DNA from: Hemerocallis citrina
Taxonomy: Eukaryota; Streptophyta; Magnoliopsida; Asparagales; Asphodelaceae
Reading direction: 5' to 3'
Length of the DNA stretch: 64,000 nucleotides
Assembly (NCBI GenBank): GCA_017893485.1
Contig: CM030363.1
Span: 178,944,935 to 179,008,934, forward strand
Shown: positions 45,835 to 59,219 of the stretch, piece by piece
How the letters are laid out: the number at the start of each line of letters is the position of its first letter
How positions within the stretch are numbered: position 1 is the first letter of the stretch
The notes under the pieces: generated by a model
The model's input: the letters and a program-made list of their open reading frames with translations, nothing else
Databases searched by the model: none
What the model was told of the DNA's origin: nothing
Program-made: the position numbers and the translations under genes

Positions 45835-46668
45835 CAAAGTGAAGAAACAAGCTAACCCTAAGTAGGAGGAAGAAGATGAATCATCTACGTACATGGAATG
45901 TTATATGATATTATTATTTTCCCTTTTTATTTTATTATGATTTTGGGACATTTAGATATGGAACCGGTTTTTGTGTTTGTTTCTGTTTATTTTCATTATT
46001 ATACTTTTTTTTTTGTGGAGGAAATGAATATGCTACATGCTTAACTTTTCTATTTTGGAAATTTAAATTTTGAATTGTCTTTATATGCATTTTTTTTACT
46101 TCTGAGATTGGACTCGTACATTTCTGTAATCTATATGAATATGGCGGACATACTGATGTTTGTGTGTTTATTTACTGACGATATGTGAGGCAGTGGAGTG
46201 TTTAAAAAAAAGTGTGTAGAAATTAGAATGTGGGGATAAAGTGTTTATGAAGTGAACAAGATATATATTTATATGTAATTGTCTAAAAATGTGTTCATCG
46301 AAATCCACATCACAGGTTCATATTTGATATTAGGTGAAGCAACTGTATTAGTATTTTGCTTGAGAATTTTCTGTTTGCTGCTCATTAAAAAGAAAAGTTC
46401 ATGTTAACATTGTTTGAAGCTTTGATGATCTCAAACTAAATGAGTTACATGCAGTGGTTGAAGCTTTAATTCACGAGGGTCTAACTAGTTGATCTTCACC
46501 GGTTTTTTCCTTATATTTTTCTAGTCCTTTTTTGTTGCAGATTTGATTGTTATCGAGGACTGAAGCCTTTTGTGCTGCTTTGATGCTTTCTTCTCTTCTC
46601 TGTTGATGCTATTTCTTTCATTTGGAGCTTTTTTTGACTGGCAGGTCATGATGGTCTTCTTCTGCTTA
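45835..46668. other. Host DNA between copia-1 and solo LTR D
   Basis: No gene is assigned. The first 33 bases may be the end of the split plus-strand exon described at 23416-24012. The rest is T-rich, intron- or UTR-like; TTTTTTGTTGCAG near 46545 is a plausible splice acceptor with nothing recognisable after it. The last five bases, GCTTA, are a target duplication. Confidence 0.45.
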
Positions 46669-49600
46669 TATAACGTCCCGAATTCTCAATACCCGGAACT
46701 CGAGACACCAGCCAGAATCTTTCTTTCAAATGAGTCAAAACACAGTAAAATCACAGGAACTTTAAACTTATATTGCCACAAAAAAATGTTATTACAAGTA
46801 CAAATTTGTTCAACATAGAATTACATCACGAATTCATATAAATTACATCCAATAAATTTATTGTACAACACCATAATCTCACACTGTACAACAATCAGAA
46901 AACTCTGAAACACACTGGACAACAAATTCCACGAATTGCTCCCTGCCGCTCGAGTCTCCTGGTCTAAGATCAACAATCCTGCAACTCAACAGACTGTGGG
47001 CACGTTCGTTAAATGCAACTGACGCAATACTGATAAAACTAGTGACTCCCCAAAACTCAACAACCAAGATTGATGTAAAAGAAAAATGTGCGAACAAATC
47101 ACAAATGTTAATGTATGCCATGCCCTAGAGTCCAATGCACAATCTCAAATGCACGCATTGCACTTATTCTAAATGCAATTCATTTGAAAATGTATGCATC
47201 CCATACTACATACTTTTCCAACATAACTCCAATAGAAACGTATGCATCTTATACTACATACTTCCCAAGGAGTTCGTTTCTCCAAATTATAGGGTTCGAT
47301 CCCTCACGATGCATCCTACTCTTGTACTCTTTTCCATTTCTGATATTCATCTAGTGACTGATGAAGTTGCAGATGTGCGGTCTAACTCCGCCACTGCAAT
47401 CAAAAATTGTCATTTTATTATGAAATGACGTCGGAACCCTGTGGGCCGTTTTCCGCCCTCGGACAAAATGCCGGTCCCTGCTGGTCGTTTCCCACCCCAA
47501 GGTCTAAAAGTGATTGCTCCGACCGGTCCCTGTGGTCCTTTTCCGCCCCCGGACAAATGTCGGTCCATGCGGGCCTTTACCACCTCCGATCTTAAAATAG
47601 TTACTCCGCCCGGTCCCTGCCCCGGACGAATGCTGGTCCCTATGGGCCATTACCACCCCGTTCTCATCACTAGACCCCAGGAATAAACAAACGAGACTAC
47701 GTCGCCCGTTGCCCTTACCAGGCGAGAGGGCGCCGCACGTGTCTTCTTGACAGGTGAGTACAACCACCTAATTAGTGCCTATCTTATCAATACATAAGAC
47801 TGATCATAGGATACTACTACTAACCTTGGTTAAGCAACTACTGATCTTTAGTTACAGAGATATAGATTACTAGAAGATTACTTGCTAGTAAAACCCGATC
47901 TTAACCAAAAATCACAAATCTCCAAGGAAACCAGCACGGCCCCCAGACCAGGCTCAAGAGTTTGCCCAACTTGGCCCAAACTTGACCCAGCGACCTTGGC
48001 GATTCGACCTCCGTCGAATGCCAACCACCCTCTTGCTTAGATCTTGACCCCGTCTTCGGCCCACGATCAATCCTTCCATGGGTAGCAATCCGCTGGCACG
48101 AAGACCTTTTTCATCCATAGCATCCCGAGGTAACAAGGGATATTAAATAACAATGGTCAAATGGATAGGTAGTCCTAGGGTGATAACCATTACCCTAGAC
48201 CATCAACAAGCTAACATACATAGCCATCACATGACAAACAGTGGACATTCACAAGTCCGATTCAACCACGTTCAATTCATGATTTAAAAGCTAATTAATA
48301 GCTATCTAACTCCAATTATGGCCTTAATATGACCAAAACTTACATATACCTAAAACAGTAAGCTATTCAATTGGAATAACGAACAAATATACCGAGGCAA
48401 GAAGATGAGATACGAGTTGTTCAAATCTCAAAACACACCAGGTGTAAACAAGCACAACTTCAACAAGATTAAACACAACTCAAAAGTCACACAAACGACA
48501 TTCGAATTCATAATCGGAAGCCTTAGTACGAAGAAAACATACATTCAACCAAAATAGTGAACTAACAATTCACCCTGCAGCATGCTATTTTGGAAAAATC
48601 CCCATGAATAACATACACGATGAAATTTCAAGTTCTTGGACTCTTTGGAAAGATCATTGATTCTACTTTAACTTCTTAGTTGATAACTTTCTCAAAATAG
48701 TTCATTTAGAATAAGAAAAATATCCAAAACTGAGTGATATATAAAACCTCCAGATCTGATTAAACTATTGACTCGTCACACAATAAAACTCCTTTAAAAA
48801 TAACAAATGATCTAAAAACATTATAATATTTCTTAGAATTTCTCTAGATACATATGAACAACGCATATCCAAAATTTGGCTAGAAACTCCAATCACACAA
48901 AGAGTTGTGATAGTTTGAATAGGATGTAAAATTACTAACAGAAACTACCATGTTTCTTAACCACTGCAGCAAATTATATTTAAAAGAAATAATAAATCTT
49001 GTTCAAAAATTACGAAACTTGGTATAATGGTTGTAAACACATAGAAGAACCTCACATAGAAATTTCAGCTCATGAATCTAAATATTCCGAAAGTTATGAA
49101 TTTTCAAACTAGATAAAAATACAAGGACAAAACCAAAGCTATTCTCATACCGGTGTTAGTTTTGAATTTTATAAAAATATCAAACATTCTCCAAAAATTA
49201 TGAAATTTGGGAAAATTGATAAAAACATGTAAGAGCGCATACTGTAAAATTTCAACTCTAGATTCATAGTATTCAAGGAGTTATAATTTTTTCAAGACAA
49301 TCATGTTAAAATTCAACATAGTATAAAATTTCTCCCCAAACAACAAGTTAAGAGAATTTATTAAAATAACAAACCACATCCAAAATTAACAAAATTTGGT
49401 GGAGTTCTTAGGCACACAATCAAGATGCTATCATAAATATTTGAAGTCTAAATTTCAATATAACACAAACTTATGATTTTTTTTTCTAATGAAACATGCT
49501 TATTTCTTCACAAGATCAAATCTTTATCTAATAGTTAGCAATCTTAGCACAAGTATTAATTCATAAACACATAAGAATTTCCATTCATATTATTTAGCAA

Positions 49601-50427
49601 GCCAAATCAGAATACTAACACTCATCATACATTAAAATAAACTATAACAAGTATAGAGTTTTAAGAAGACACCCACTATGAAGCCTTTGTTGATTTCTTC
49701 TTCTCTTTCTCCTTATTTGGCTCTTCCACTCCTAGCAACTTGCTCCTTGATCCTAGCCTCCTTCTCATTAAATACTTTGCTCTTAAATTTTCAAGCCAAG
49801 TTGAAGAATTAAAGTTGAAGAAATTGCAAGAAAATGAGGAAAATTTGAGCTTTTTCGAAGAAGAAAGTTTCTAGGATTAGAAATAGAGAAAAAATGAGTT
49901 TGATTCATCACTTGGGATTTAAATAGAGAAGGGGAGAGGTGGATAGCCGGCCATTTTAGCTTGGAGGTGAGATGAGAGTGAGTGGAGTGAGGGGGGTGAC
50001 CATACCCAATACAAGCACATAGATTTTTGATGGTGGTTTAGGGTTTGTATGAATGGTTTTAGGGTTTGGTTAATATGGATTATTATACAAAATACATACA
50101 CACACATGTATTCAACATACATACATGACAAATGCATATTCATCTCAAAGAAAATATTTGTATGTATATATAAAAAATAATTTTATCACTATAGAAATAC
50201 TATACGTTTCGTCTCGATTATAGTTGAGACAAACATACAATTTAATTGAGAAATTATCCCAACTCTGATTCAACAATTGTACTATTGTCGGGATCGAAAC
50301 ATATTAAATAATATGTCTCAATACTTACTCAATTAATATTGAGAAAAATCCATTAATACGTGCAAACTCTAAATTGTGCACGGAATAATGTACAAAATAG
50401 TTATATACTATTTTGCGGAATCTTACA
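46669..50427 (-). mobile_element. Solo LTR D, gypsy type (3.8 kb, minus strand)
   Basis: Read on the minus strand it starts TGTAAGATTCCGCAAAATAG and ends TTCGGGACGTTATA. An exact 5-bp duplication GCTTA lies at 46664-46668 and 50428-50432. It is 3759 bp with no internal domain. Its first about 200 bp match the LTR starting at 62351 (CAAAATAG, CCGTGCACA/TCGTGCACA, TCTCAATTAAA words), so the two belong to one family. A tandem repeat is at 47433-47670. Confidence 0.87.
47433..47670. repeat. Degenerate ~90-bp tandem repeat in solo LTR D
   Basis: Units begin GGaaCCCTGTGG (47433), GGTCCCTGTGG (47525) and GGTCCCTGCCCC (47612); the first two are about 92 and 87 bp and share CCGCCC..CGGACAAA.TG.CGGTCC..G.GGGCC.TT.CCACC. 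The third is partial. It is C/G-rich against AT-rich surroundings. Confidence 0.7.
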
Positions 50428-50432
50428 GCTTA

Positions 50433-51920
50433 GTTGGAACTCTTCCCTGCTATTTCTTGATATGGTGGTCTGCTTTCAAAGAGATGATTTTGTCTTGTTC
50501 CCATATATGTATTCTATTCTACATCTGAACTAGTAGTGTTGATGTTCACAGTTATTGTACTGATACCTTTCGGTTGAAACTTGCTTATGTTTTGTTATTA
50601 GTTTGTCGTTCCTTATAAGACACCTAGAATATTGCATGTTGGTTTGAACTGCATAGGTACACCTTTATGTTGAACTGCATAGGTACCTATAGTCTAAATG
50701 TTGATATATTCTCCTTCGAGACCCTCTTTAAAAATGCATACAATTTCTCCCGCATTTACAAACAAAGGTGTTTAGAATATAAGATCACTTCTCATATTCT
50801 CTAAGATGTATTTCTATATTAATCTCACATACCAAAATCAAAGGTAATTAAAAGAGAAAAGGTAAAACAAGGAGAGAGAATAAGAATTGTCTTTTGTAGT
50901 TATGTTTTTTTAATGCATTGAAACCTTGAAATTAATTGGCACCTTGATCCTTTTTGTGATCTATATAGAGATCCATTTTATTCTTGATATTAAGTGGAAC
51001 ACATTAGGCTAAACAAAACATGATGAATAGTTCTTATGTATAAGAGAGATATATTTGACAAACTAGTACATTTAGTTCAAAATAATAAAATCTGTAAAGT
51101 GTGACAATCCACTCTCACTTCCACCCTTTTGCACATGAATTGTATATCTGTATGGTCAAGTTCGACTTTTACTTTAAGCAAACAAACCTTTAGACATGAA
51201 TGAAAACTAATAACCAAGTTCACATTGCCCACAAACAAACCATATCTCATACCAATCTCAAACCAATCAAACCACTGAAAACCCTAATCACTTACTGAAT
51301 TCAAATAGTAGGTTTGGTTATAGGAATTAAGATGCATCCATTTCACATTTCTGAAAGTGTCGTCTTTCTTTCATCTTACTATTGAAAGAAAAACAGTTCT
51401 TTAAAAAAAAAAAAAATTTGTACCATGTTAGGTTATGTGATATGCCTTGTTTCCTTTTTGCATTACTAGATAATCGTCTCAATTTTGATAGATATTTTTT
51501 TCTATAGCCAAAAGCCTTCAAAGAAATAGATTAAACCAAAAAAATGTGGTTCTTTTCATTCATGAGAAACAGAGGACCATTGACTTGGTCTCCAGTTCAC
51601 AACATTGTTCTTCTATAGAAATCCTTGAGCATAGAAAAAGAAATCAAGAGACCTGATGTTTCTATCATGATATCTGTAGTCCTTGGATTAACTTGACTGT
51701 CCTTAATTAACTAATATCATTAAGTTTATTTACAGTCAGTTGTATATGGTTGTGTAACTTTTGTTAGTGAGTGCATATATAAACTGATACTAATATGATC
51801 TTGGAGGATGCTTAAGAACTTCTATAGGGCTACTAATTCTATGCATTGGCAGTCTGGCTTCAACAAATCAAGAACCAAAACCCCCAAATCAAAATCGAAT
51901 TCTAAGAAGGAAATTCTCAC
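50433..51920. other. AT-rich DNA, no gene recognised
   Basis: No protein-like open frame or clear repeat boundary was found on either strand in this stretch. Confidence 0.45.
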
Positions 51921-52578
51921 CATCTAATGATATCGATCTGACCTGTGTCATTGTCAAGTGTGAAGGTCCAATTAATATCTAAATCCATGCGTTGGTGTTC
52001 TCCTCCTCCTTGTTCATCACTAGGCTTGATTAATCTATATTAAAACCAAATCCAGGGTTAGAATTAAGGTTGTGGTTTATAATAAAAAAACTCAACTTTA
52101 TGTAGGAATCTTATGTTGGCAGCTTTGACGTCGTCAACAATGAGGTTGGATGTTGTATGCGGCTGATCTTGTGATTTCTTTCTGATAAAAAAAATTTAAA
52201 AAAAAAAAAAAAAGACAACATGTAAATATGTAAATCCATGCTTTGTTACAATAGCATTATTTGTACTTAAGCATCAAATTGCTATATTCCCAAAACCCAA
52301 ACCCTCATTGAAAATAAATTCCAAACAATTGCAAAAAATAAAAAATAAAAAAATAAAAAAATAAAAATAAAATAAAATAAAAAGATAACCTAAATCGACA
52401 TAGAAGGAGTCATCCCATTTCCCCAAATTGACGTTGATAAACCGAGGCAAAGCATCAATCCTCATAGATTGCTCATTCTTCTCCTGCTCTGCAACTGAAG
52501 AAGAAGAATAAGAAGAAGACGAAGACGAAGAAGATGACGTCACTGCAAGTTCCCGCCTTTGGACTCGGAATCCCCCAT
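51921..52578 (-). pseudogene. Possible gene fragment with RPA32-like OB-fold strand
   Basis: Three minus-strand pieces look coding: 52390-52578 (ATGGGGGATTCCGAG start, then a Ser-rich stretch and RIDALPRFINVNLGKWDDSF after a frame change), 52097-52168 (TTSNLIVDDVKAANIRFLHK) and 51921-52024 (MDLDINWTFTLDNDTGQIDI-IRW). FTLDNDTGQIDIIRW fits the FxLDDGTGxIDxxRW strand of replication protein A 32-kDa OB-folds. The last piece ends at a good donor, AGATG|GTGAGA. No later exons are found, and the first exon needs a one-base shift, so it is probably a truncated copy. Splice choices are tentative. Confidence 0.35.
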
Positions 52579-53446
52579 TTTGGTGGAGGGAAGGGGATTT
52601 GGGAGATAATCGGAAGGAAAGTCATCAAGTTCGAGGGTAAAATTTGTGGGATTTGGGAGAGGAAGAGGCGGCGATAGCGGGGAATTCGGGGGATTTGGGA
52701 GAGGAAGAGATAGTGGGGTTCGGGGGATTTGGGAGAGGAAGAGATAGAGGTAGTGGGTTTTTTTGTTTCTTTTCTTTTTTTATTTTATTAATAATATGGG
52801 ATTTGCACTTGTTAAGTTATATGGGTATTCCTACTTTTGCTCTCCTTTCTTTATTTCAACATAGAGAACGGAGAGAGGAGGTAAATTAACCTTTTAGTAT
52901 AATATATAGTTATAATGTTATTTAGTAAAATCTAGGCTCCGCGTTTAAAAAAAAAAGTTAATGGTGATGTGACACTTTATTGATCAAGTATATGTATGGA
53001 TTGGGAATTATTTTTGGAGCACATATAATTTAGAATTAAATTTTTTTAATTTGTGGTATTTAGAAAAAAAGTCAGAATTCTTTTCTTAGCCATAAACTCT
53101 CCCTTTCTCTTTCTATTGTAAAACTAGAGTTATCATACTTCTTCCTCCACTTTCAAAAGCTTGAAAATCAAGGAAACAAGTAATAACAGTTACTCATGAT
53201 TCACTTGCTGAATTCAACCCCCGCCACTACGAAGGGTGTTACTACAGCTAAAGCATCAACATCAAGGTCTGAAACTGCCCCCCTCGATGGTCTTGCGTTT
53301 GACGATGATGATTCTTTAATCGTGTATCGTTCAACGTGGTCTTGTTAGTAGACCTTAGAGGGAGTTTTGAAGGTGATAAGATTAGTGGCAGTGTAGAACA
53401 ACTAGGAATACCACCAGACTCTCCAATATATATATATATAAATATA
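52579..53446. other. GA-rich and AT-rich intergenic DNA
   Basis: 52640-52755 has a GGGGGATTTGGGAGAGGAAGAG word repeated four times in a degenerate tandem (52651, 52688, 52725 and nearby). The rest shows no gene. Confidence 0.5.
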
Positions 53447-53616
53447 GGGAAAAAGGGGTATGAGCAACTTGCTCATTTAGTAAATAAGCAATTGATGATA
53501 TGGTATGCATGTGATTGGAAATTCCTTAAAAGGATTAGTTGTCCAATGTATCACATGCATGCCACATAATCACTTGCTCATTTACTAAATGAGCAAGTTG
53601 CTCATATCCCTTTTAC

Positions 53617-53618
<2 letters not shown>
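53447..53618. mobile_element. Hairpin MITE flanked by AT repeats
   Basis: A 172-bp inverted repeat: GGTATGAGCAACTTGCTCAT on the left and its complement ATGAGCAAGTTGCTCATATCC on the right, with GGTATGCATGTGAT / TCACATGCATGCC pairing nearer the centre. It sits within TATATATA tracts on both sides, so its target duplication cannot be read. Confidence 0.7.

Positions 53619-53683
<65 letters not shown>
53619..53683. repeat. AT then AG microsatellite
   Basis: About 15 AT units pass directly into about 16 AG units. Another GA run is at 54046-54067. Confidence 0.95.
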
Positions 53684-53685
<2 letters not shown>

Positions 53686-53689
53686 TTTT

Positions 53690-54480
53690 CTTCTCTACTA
53701 TTCACATACTCTGTTGAGTGTACTAAGTACTAACGTGTAGCATTTTGGCCCTTGTGAAAATATAGATTTAGAAAAATCTATCCTAAATAAAAATATTTTA
53801 TGTTGCTGCTAATTTTGGTTGGGAGCAAACATATAGTGAGTTTATATTTGAAGAAAACTACTAAAGGTCTAAATTTTGATCATTGCCGTAAAAAGTAGTT
53901 AGAGCTACCGAGAGTTAATCTGGATCGTTGTTCGAACACCATGATCAGAATCCGACAGTTGTTGACGTGGCCGATGGACCTGCAAAAAGCCTGAAACACC
54001 GGGGATGGGCCTGGCAACAGACCCTTCGATGCTTAAGTCAGGACCAGAGAGAGAGAGAGAGAGAGAGTTCGAAAGAGAAATTTCCAATTACCTTCTGACT
54101 GATGTGGGGGGGGGGGGTATTTATAGGCCTGAGAAATAGTACAGGATATTGATATGAATCAATTAGATTGATATGAATTTCTTATCTCCAGTTGATTCCC
54201 CCCCCCCTCTCAAGAGATAAAACTTCCTTGTATGGGGATAAAAGATTTAACTTACAACCCTCATGGGCTATGTGTCTCGCCTAGTGGGCCTAATCTGTCA
54301 CTTTTAATGGGCTTGAAAGCGGCCCATATCTTGTTAGATGAACGGGAAAAAGGCCCTGACCTGTTAAAGAAGTCTGTTATGATTAATCTGCCTGTAGAAG
54401 TTTTAGGATCTGTGCTTGAATCGTACGACCCTAATTTGCCGTGATTTTTCCATTGTCATTAGCCCCCCACTCCCGGAAGA
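53690..54480 (-). repeat. Retroelement LTR-like promoter region (minus)
   Basis: On the minus strand a TATA-like CCTATAAATACCCCC (about 54112-54126) is followed by a GA-run leader, as in many plant LTR promoters. A 60-codon frame at 53905-54087 lies downstream but matches nothing known. No LTR ends or partner were found, so the assignment is inferred from layout. Confidence 0.35.
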
Positions 54481-56318
54481 CAATTTTCTTGGCTTTCGAC
54501 AAGTACTTCGCCTTATTTTAGAATTTTGGAGTACAATCTTATCATTCAGGGACATTGGAGATACCTGGAACTGATCAAAGCTTCTGGAGACAGAGAATAA
54601 TTTCCTGGATTATTTTTGAATTTTTCTGAAATTTTTCGTCAGTTTAAAGATTTTTTTAAATTTTTTCCCAATTTAAAATTGCTTTTATTTAAAATTTTAA
54701 TTAATTTTCCAAATTTAAATAATTATTTTTGGAATTTTAAATGATTTTTTGGGACTTTTTAATGATTTATCTCACCAGCATTGTTTTCGGAGTGATAAGA
54801 GACGTTGATCACCTCCAGCCATGCCCATTGAATGCATTGGACGACTATGGAGGCATTGAGGGATGTGGCCTCTCTTGAACCATCAATCACACGCTAGCAT
54901 GCTATTCATATCAATCAGGTGGATGAAAACTAAGCGGAGAGGTGGGGAAGTCATCAGCGGCGTGGCGCGATCTCGAGCATTGATCACGTTCATGCACGAT
55001 TATCTCTGGAATAACGGCTAGTGATGGCTACAAGATCCCCCTAGCTCGCCCGATGGTTTCGTTGAGCTACACTCATTTTTTTCTGGATTTTGTAGCTTCG
55101 TCGACCTAGCTCTTCATCGGGTTATGAGTTTGGGCAATCAAGTCGGCCAGGTTCCTTCGAACTCGGCATTTGTGCAGCCAGGGATTTCAACGAGCTTATT
55201 TCGTTCGAGAAAAGTTATAGGCGAGTTATTTTCGTTATCGAGATGCTATCGTCGAGCTGTTTCGGGACGGGCAAATTTTGGTCGACCTATATCTCTCGTC
55301 GAGCTCAACTTCGTCGAGCTATATTTGGTTGAGCTATGGCTCTTGTCGTCGATTTACCGCTTTGGTCGAGGTATAGCTCTTGTCGTCGAGCTACCACTTT
55401 AGTTGAGCTATTGCTCTTGTCGTCGAACTACAGCTTTGGTTAAGCTATGTCTCTTCTGTCGAGCTACTTTTGTCGTGCTACAGAGATAGTGACCAAGAGT
55501 GATTAGTTCGCAGCTCTGAAGCTCGGAGTTGGTGACCTAGGAAGCTGTGCTTTTGGTCGAGCTTCTCATCGTCTTCGAGCTGCGAAGTTGGCGACCTAGG
55601 GTGATGAGTTCAAGGTTCTGAAGCTTCGTCTCAGAAGAGGATTTTTTGGAGTTCGGGTTTTTGGATTCGGTTCGGGTTTGTGAACCCGTCTATCCACTTA
55701 GATATCCAAGAGTTTAAGATTGTTGCTTTGTTGTTTTGAAGATTTTCTTTGCTATCTTCAAGAACCATTTGCATTTTTGGGAAGCTTGGGTGTTGTTGAT
55801 CGAAGCTTGACCGTCTTTTTCGTCGTTCCTCCCATAGCCTAGGTAGGAAAGATTATCTTACTCGGATATGCTAGTCTTTTGGATTTGATTACTTCTTTGG
55901 AGCTTGGAGCTGTGTTTGAGTTTGTGACTTTGCTCTTAGGGTGAAGTTTTAGCTGAAATCTACGAGAAGCTAGAGTTTTGTTGGGCTTGGATTGGAGGAG
56001 CTTGGGTTGTATGGTGTTTAAACTTATCAACTAGGAGCTTTGTTTGCATTGGGTTTCTTTTCATTGAGGGTGAATTTCACGCCCATCAAATGTTTATTGA
56101 TTTTTTTTACCCCATCATGCCCTCCAAGTATTTGTTGATTTGTTTACCCCATCGAACTATTCTCTGATCGACCAAGCATTGTGTCGTTCGCCTATTTTGC
56201 TGATCGACTGTTCCACTACTGGGATACAGTTTTTACTGATTCGGGTGTAGTGTAATCCGACTGTTGGATCTTATGAATGGCTGAGATGCTGTAACATGGC
56301 GATTTGATTTGGGGGTCC
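54481..56318. other. Non-coding DNA upstream of transposon-type gene
   Basis: AT-rich to 54770, then richer in TCGAGCT words from 54960. It includes the 37-bp tandem repeat at 55331-55471. No gene is recognised. Confidence 0.45.
55331..55471 (+). repeat. 37-bp tandem repeat, about 3.8 units
   Basis: Units start at 55331, 55368, 55405 and 55442 and share GAGCTAT.GCTCTTGTCGTCGA....AC..CTTTGGT; the fourth is shortened. Diverged TCGAGCTA words extend outward from about 55210 to 55590. Confidence 0.85.
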
Positions 56319-56326
56319 TATAAATA
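56319..56326 (+). promoter_or_regulatory. TATA box of transposon-type gene
   Basis: TATAAATA is followed after about 25 bp by a CT-rich leader (CACCATCCGCCTCTTCATTT, CTTTCTCTCTC), a typical plant core promoter layout. Confidence 0.6.
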
Positions 56327-59135
56327 GAAGTTGATTTCACCATCCGCCTCTTCATTTACCTCCTTCACTTTCTCTCTCTAGAAATTTTTTAGGGCATCTC
56401 TCTAGAAGTTGTGGTGTTTTATTGAGCGGTGCTGGTGGTTTGCCTGGTGTTCGACGGTGGTGCTAGTAGCCATTGTAGATTCAATGTCTTGTTACATTGA
56501 TTAGGTAACCTCCTCACGATCATTGTCCATTATGTCTAGCATTTCATCGACCAGTTCTTCTTTCACCTCGGTTAGTCTAGAGGTAGACGACGATGTTGAG
56601 TCTATCGTTTCACTAGAGGGGAGAAGGGGAAGGATGTAGTTGGTCGTTTTACCGTTGTGGAGATGGTCGTTGAGCCTGAGAAAGATATGTGATGTATACT
56701 TAAGACACCATTGTTCCTAGTCCCCGAATTGATTAGGGAGTACCCCATAATCGATCGAGATTTTCTTAGGAGTGGCATGGAGTATGCCGAGCCAGATCTT
56801 GTCCATACTACTGAGGCTGATCATGCCATCACCATTTTTACATAGGAGGTGCTCGCCATGATTAGGGTGGGCTATGAGATTCCCACTAGTACGGGTTACT
56901 CTTACCGAGTCCTGGAGTTAGGGCGTGCTATACGATGTCTGAGGAGTATTGTTTCATCCCTTGCGATGCCTTCTACGCGGGGCTTCCCAAATAACAGTAT
57001 GATCTAGTCTTTTTTGGTTTTCGGCTTCTATTCTTCTCGATTTGTAATATGATTTCCTAATCGTTTTCTCCTTGTTTTAGATGGCATGTCACTTCGGCTA
57101 CCTGGTCGACTTTTATGTTGCTGAGGAGAATAACATGCTAGCACATGTCTCGCGTGCTGAGCGATACAAGAAGAAAGCCATCAAGAAGCTGAAGACAGAG
57201 TTGGGGACACTGAAGAAGAAGGAAAGGGAGGTTCTCCTCGAGTTGGAGGCATCGATGAAGAGGGAGGAGGCCTCGAAGGAGAGGGGGGAGGTGGTGTGTC
57301 TCAAGCTTGAGGCATCGGAGAAGAGAGAGAAGGTGTCGGAGAAGAGAGAGGAGGCTTCGGCGAAGAGGATAGCTGACCTCTTGTTGGAGTTGGAGAAGGC
57401 TCGTGTTGACGTGGCATTGGAGCTGAATTCCAGAGTGTCCAAAGTTGAGGCCGAGGTCAAGTCCAAGTTATCGGGTGTGGTCGTCAAGTCTTATGTAACG
57501 GTGATATCACATGTGGTGGAGCGTATTCCTGGGTTCGATGGGAAGGGCTACCACTGTAATACCCCAAATTTTAAATAATGTTTTTAAGATTGATAATTTT
57601 TGGTGATTTAATAAATATTTTTCTGAAATTTACCTTTTTGCACGTGCAAAACACATGCAAATGTTCTCTTGGGAAGTTCAAAGTCAAAGATTATTTTGGG
57701 AAAACCCATTATTTATTATTAAATATTATTTTTGAATTTTTTGGATTTTTTTGATAATTATTGGACCATTTGTAAATATTACAAAAAAGGGGGACTTTTG
57801 TGCAAAATTACCACTTGGAGTGAAAACTCCAGAATTTTAGATTTTTGGACTGGGCATGATGCCTAGTCAACTCAGAGGTAAAGAGTTTATCTTTTGGTTT
57901 AATAAATTTGGTTTATTTTACATATTTTGATAAAGAATGGTCTTTTTGCAAAATTGCCACTTAGAGGGCAAAAATGCAATTTCGTTTTCTGGGTTTTCAA
58001 AACAGTGCTGTCTGATAATAGAGTGGTCATTCTTGTTTTTGAATCTCAATTAAGATGATTTTATTTGATTTCCAAGTATAAGGATTTATATATGTAAAGG
58101 TATATTTAAAAGATATATTTTGCAAATCTATTCAAAACCATAATTACTTGGATTTCCGGCCTATAAAGGGTGGGGTGCAGTCGTCTCTTTGCTGCACAAC
58201 ACAAAAGGAATTTATTATTATTATTTTCTTGGATTTAAAGCGAGGATCTTGGTTTTCTTGCGAAAGAAGAGATTTTTCTTATTTCTTTATTATCTTCGGT
58301 GGATTCTTCAATAAGGTGAGTGACATATATTTATTTTCTTATTGTTCTAAGAATGTTGTATGTGATGATTTATCTATTAGAAAGCATGTTAGATGATGGT
58401 ATGAAGATATAATGAATTTTGATGAATAGATGAACTAAAAATTGAATCTTTTCATGAAACCTATGCTTTAATGATTAAAATTTTATATGGATAACTTGAG
58501 AGTGTTAAAGAACCTAAAAAATCATGAGCACGCTATATTCTTTCATGTAATTGCTGATTGGAACCTACATGATGAATTGTATGATGAGTAATTGCAAAAA
58601 AATTGAATAAAACCCTAATTTCACTGACAAACATGCCTACATACACTCAGTTGAATTTTGTTGATGAGCAAACTGGATTGTCTACATGTTGCAAGTGCTT
58701 ATTTTCATGAGTATGTTGCTTCCCTCCATGTATTTGCTGTTTGGTTTGAGTATAAAGAGTGGTAGGACTCAAAGTGCTCAAAATTGAACCTTTCACTGTG
58801 TGTATGCCCTATATGCTCTGTTTGGATTGTTGACGAATAAGAACTTGATTAAAACATGTTAAAATTGCATAGTATTCGTGAGATAACTATTGTAATTAGT
58901 GGGGTATGTATATAACAAGTTGTAGAAGAGTTATTGAACTAAAAGAATCCAGTTTTGAATGTGAAAGAGGAGTTTTGTATTCAGGTCTGAAGAGTATGGT
59001 CGAAAATTGGTTTTTGTGAATTTTTGTGAAGTTTTTTATTGGATTTCAATTGTTTTGGTACTGAAATGGTTTTGAACATCAGACTACTCTTATTTGGTGA
59101 ATTTTGATGCTTAAACTGATGCCTAAACTCTGGTA

Positions 59136-59138
<3 letters not shown>

Positions 59139-59217
<79 letters not shown>
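59139..59217. repeat. AT dinucleotide microsatellite
   Basis: About 39 AT units without interruption inside solo LTR C. Confidence 0.95.

Positions 59218-59219
<2 letters not shown>

Noticed and set aside
55100..55402. 93-codon plus-strand frame in the TCGAGCT repeat region
   Set aside because: Its sequence (VELNFVELYLVELWLLS) simply reads through a tandem DNA repeat.
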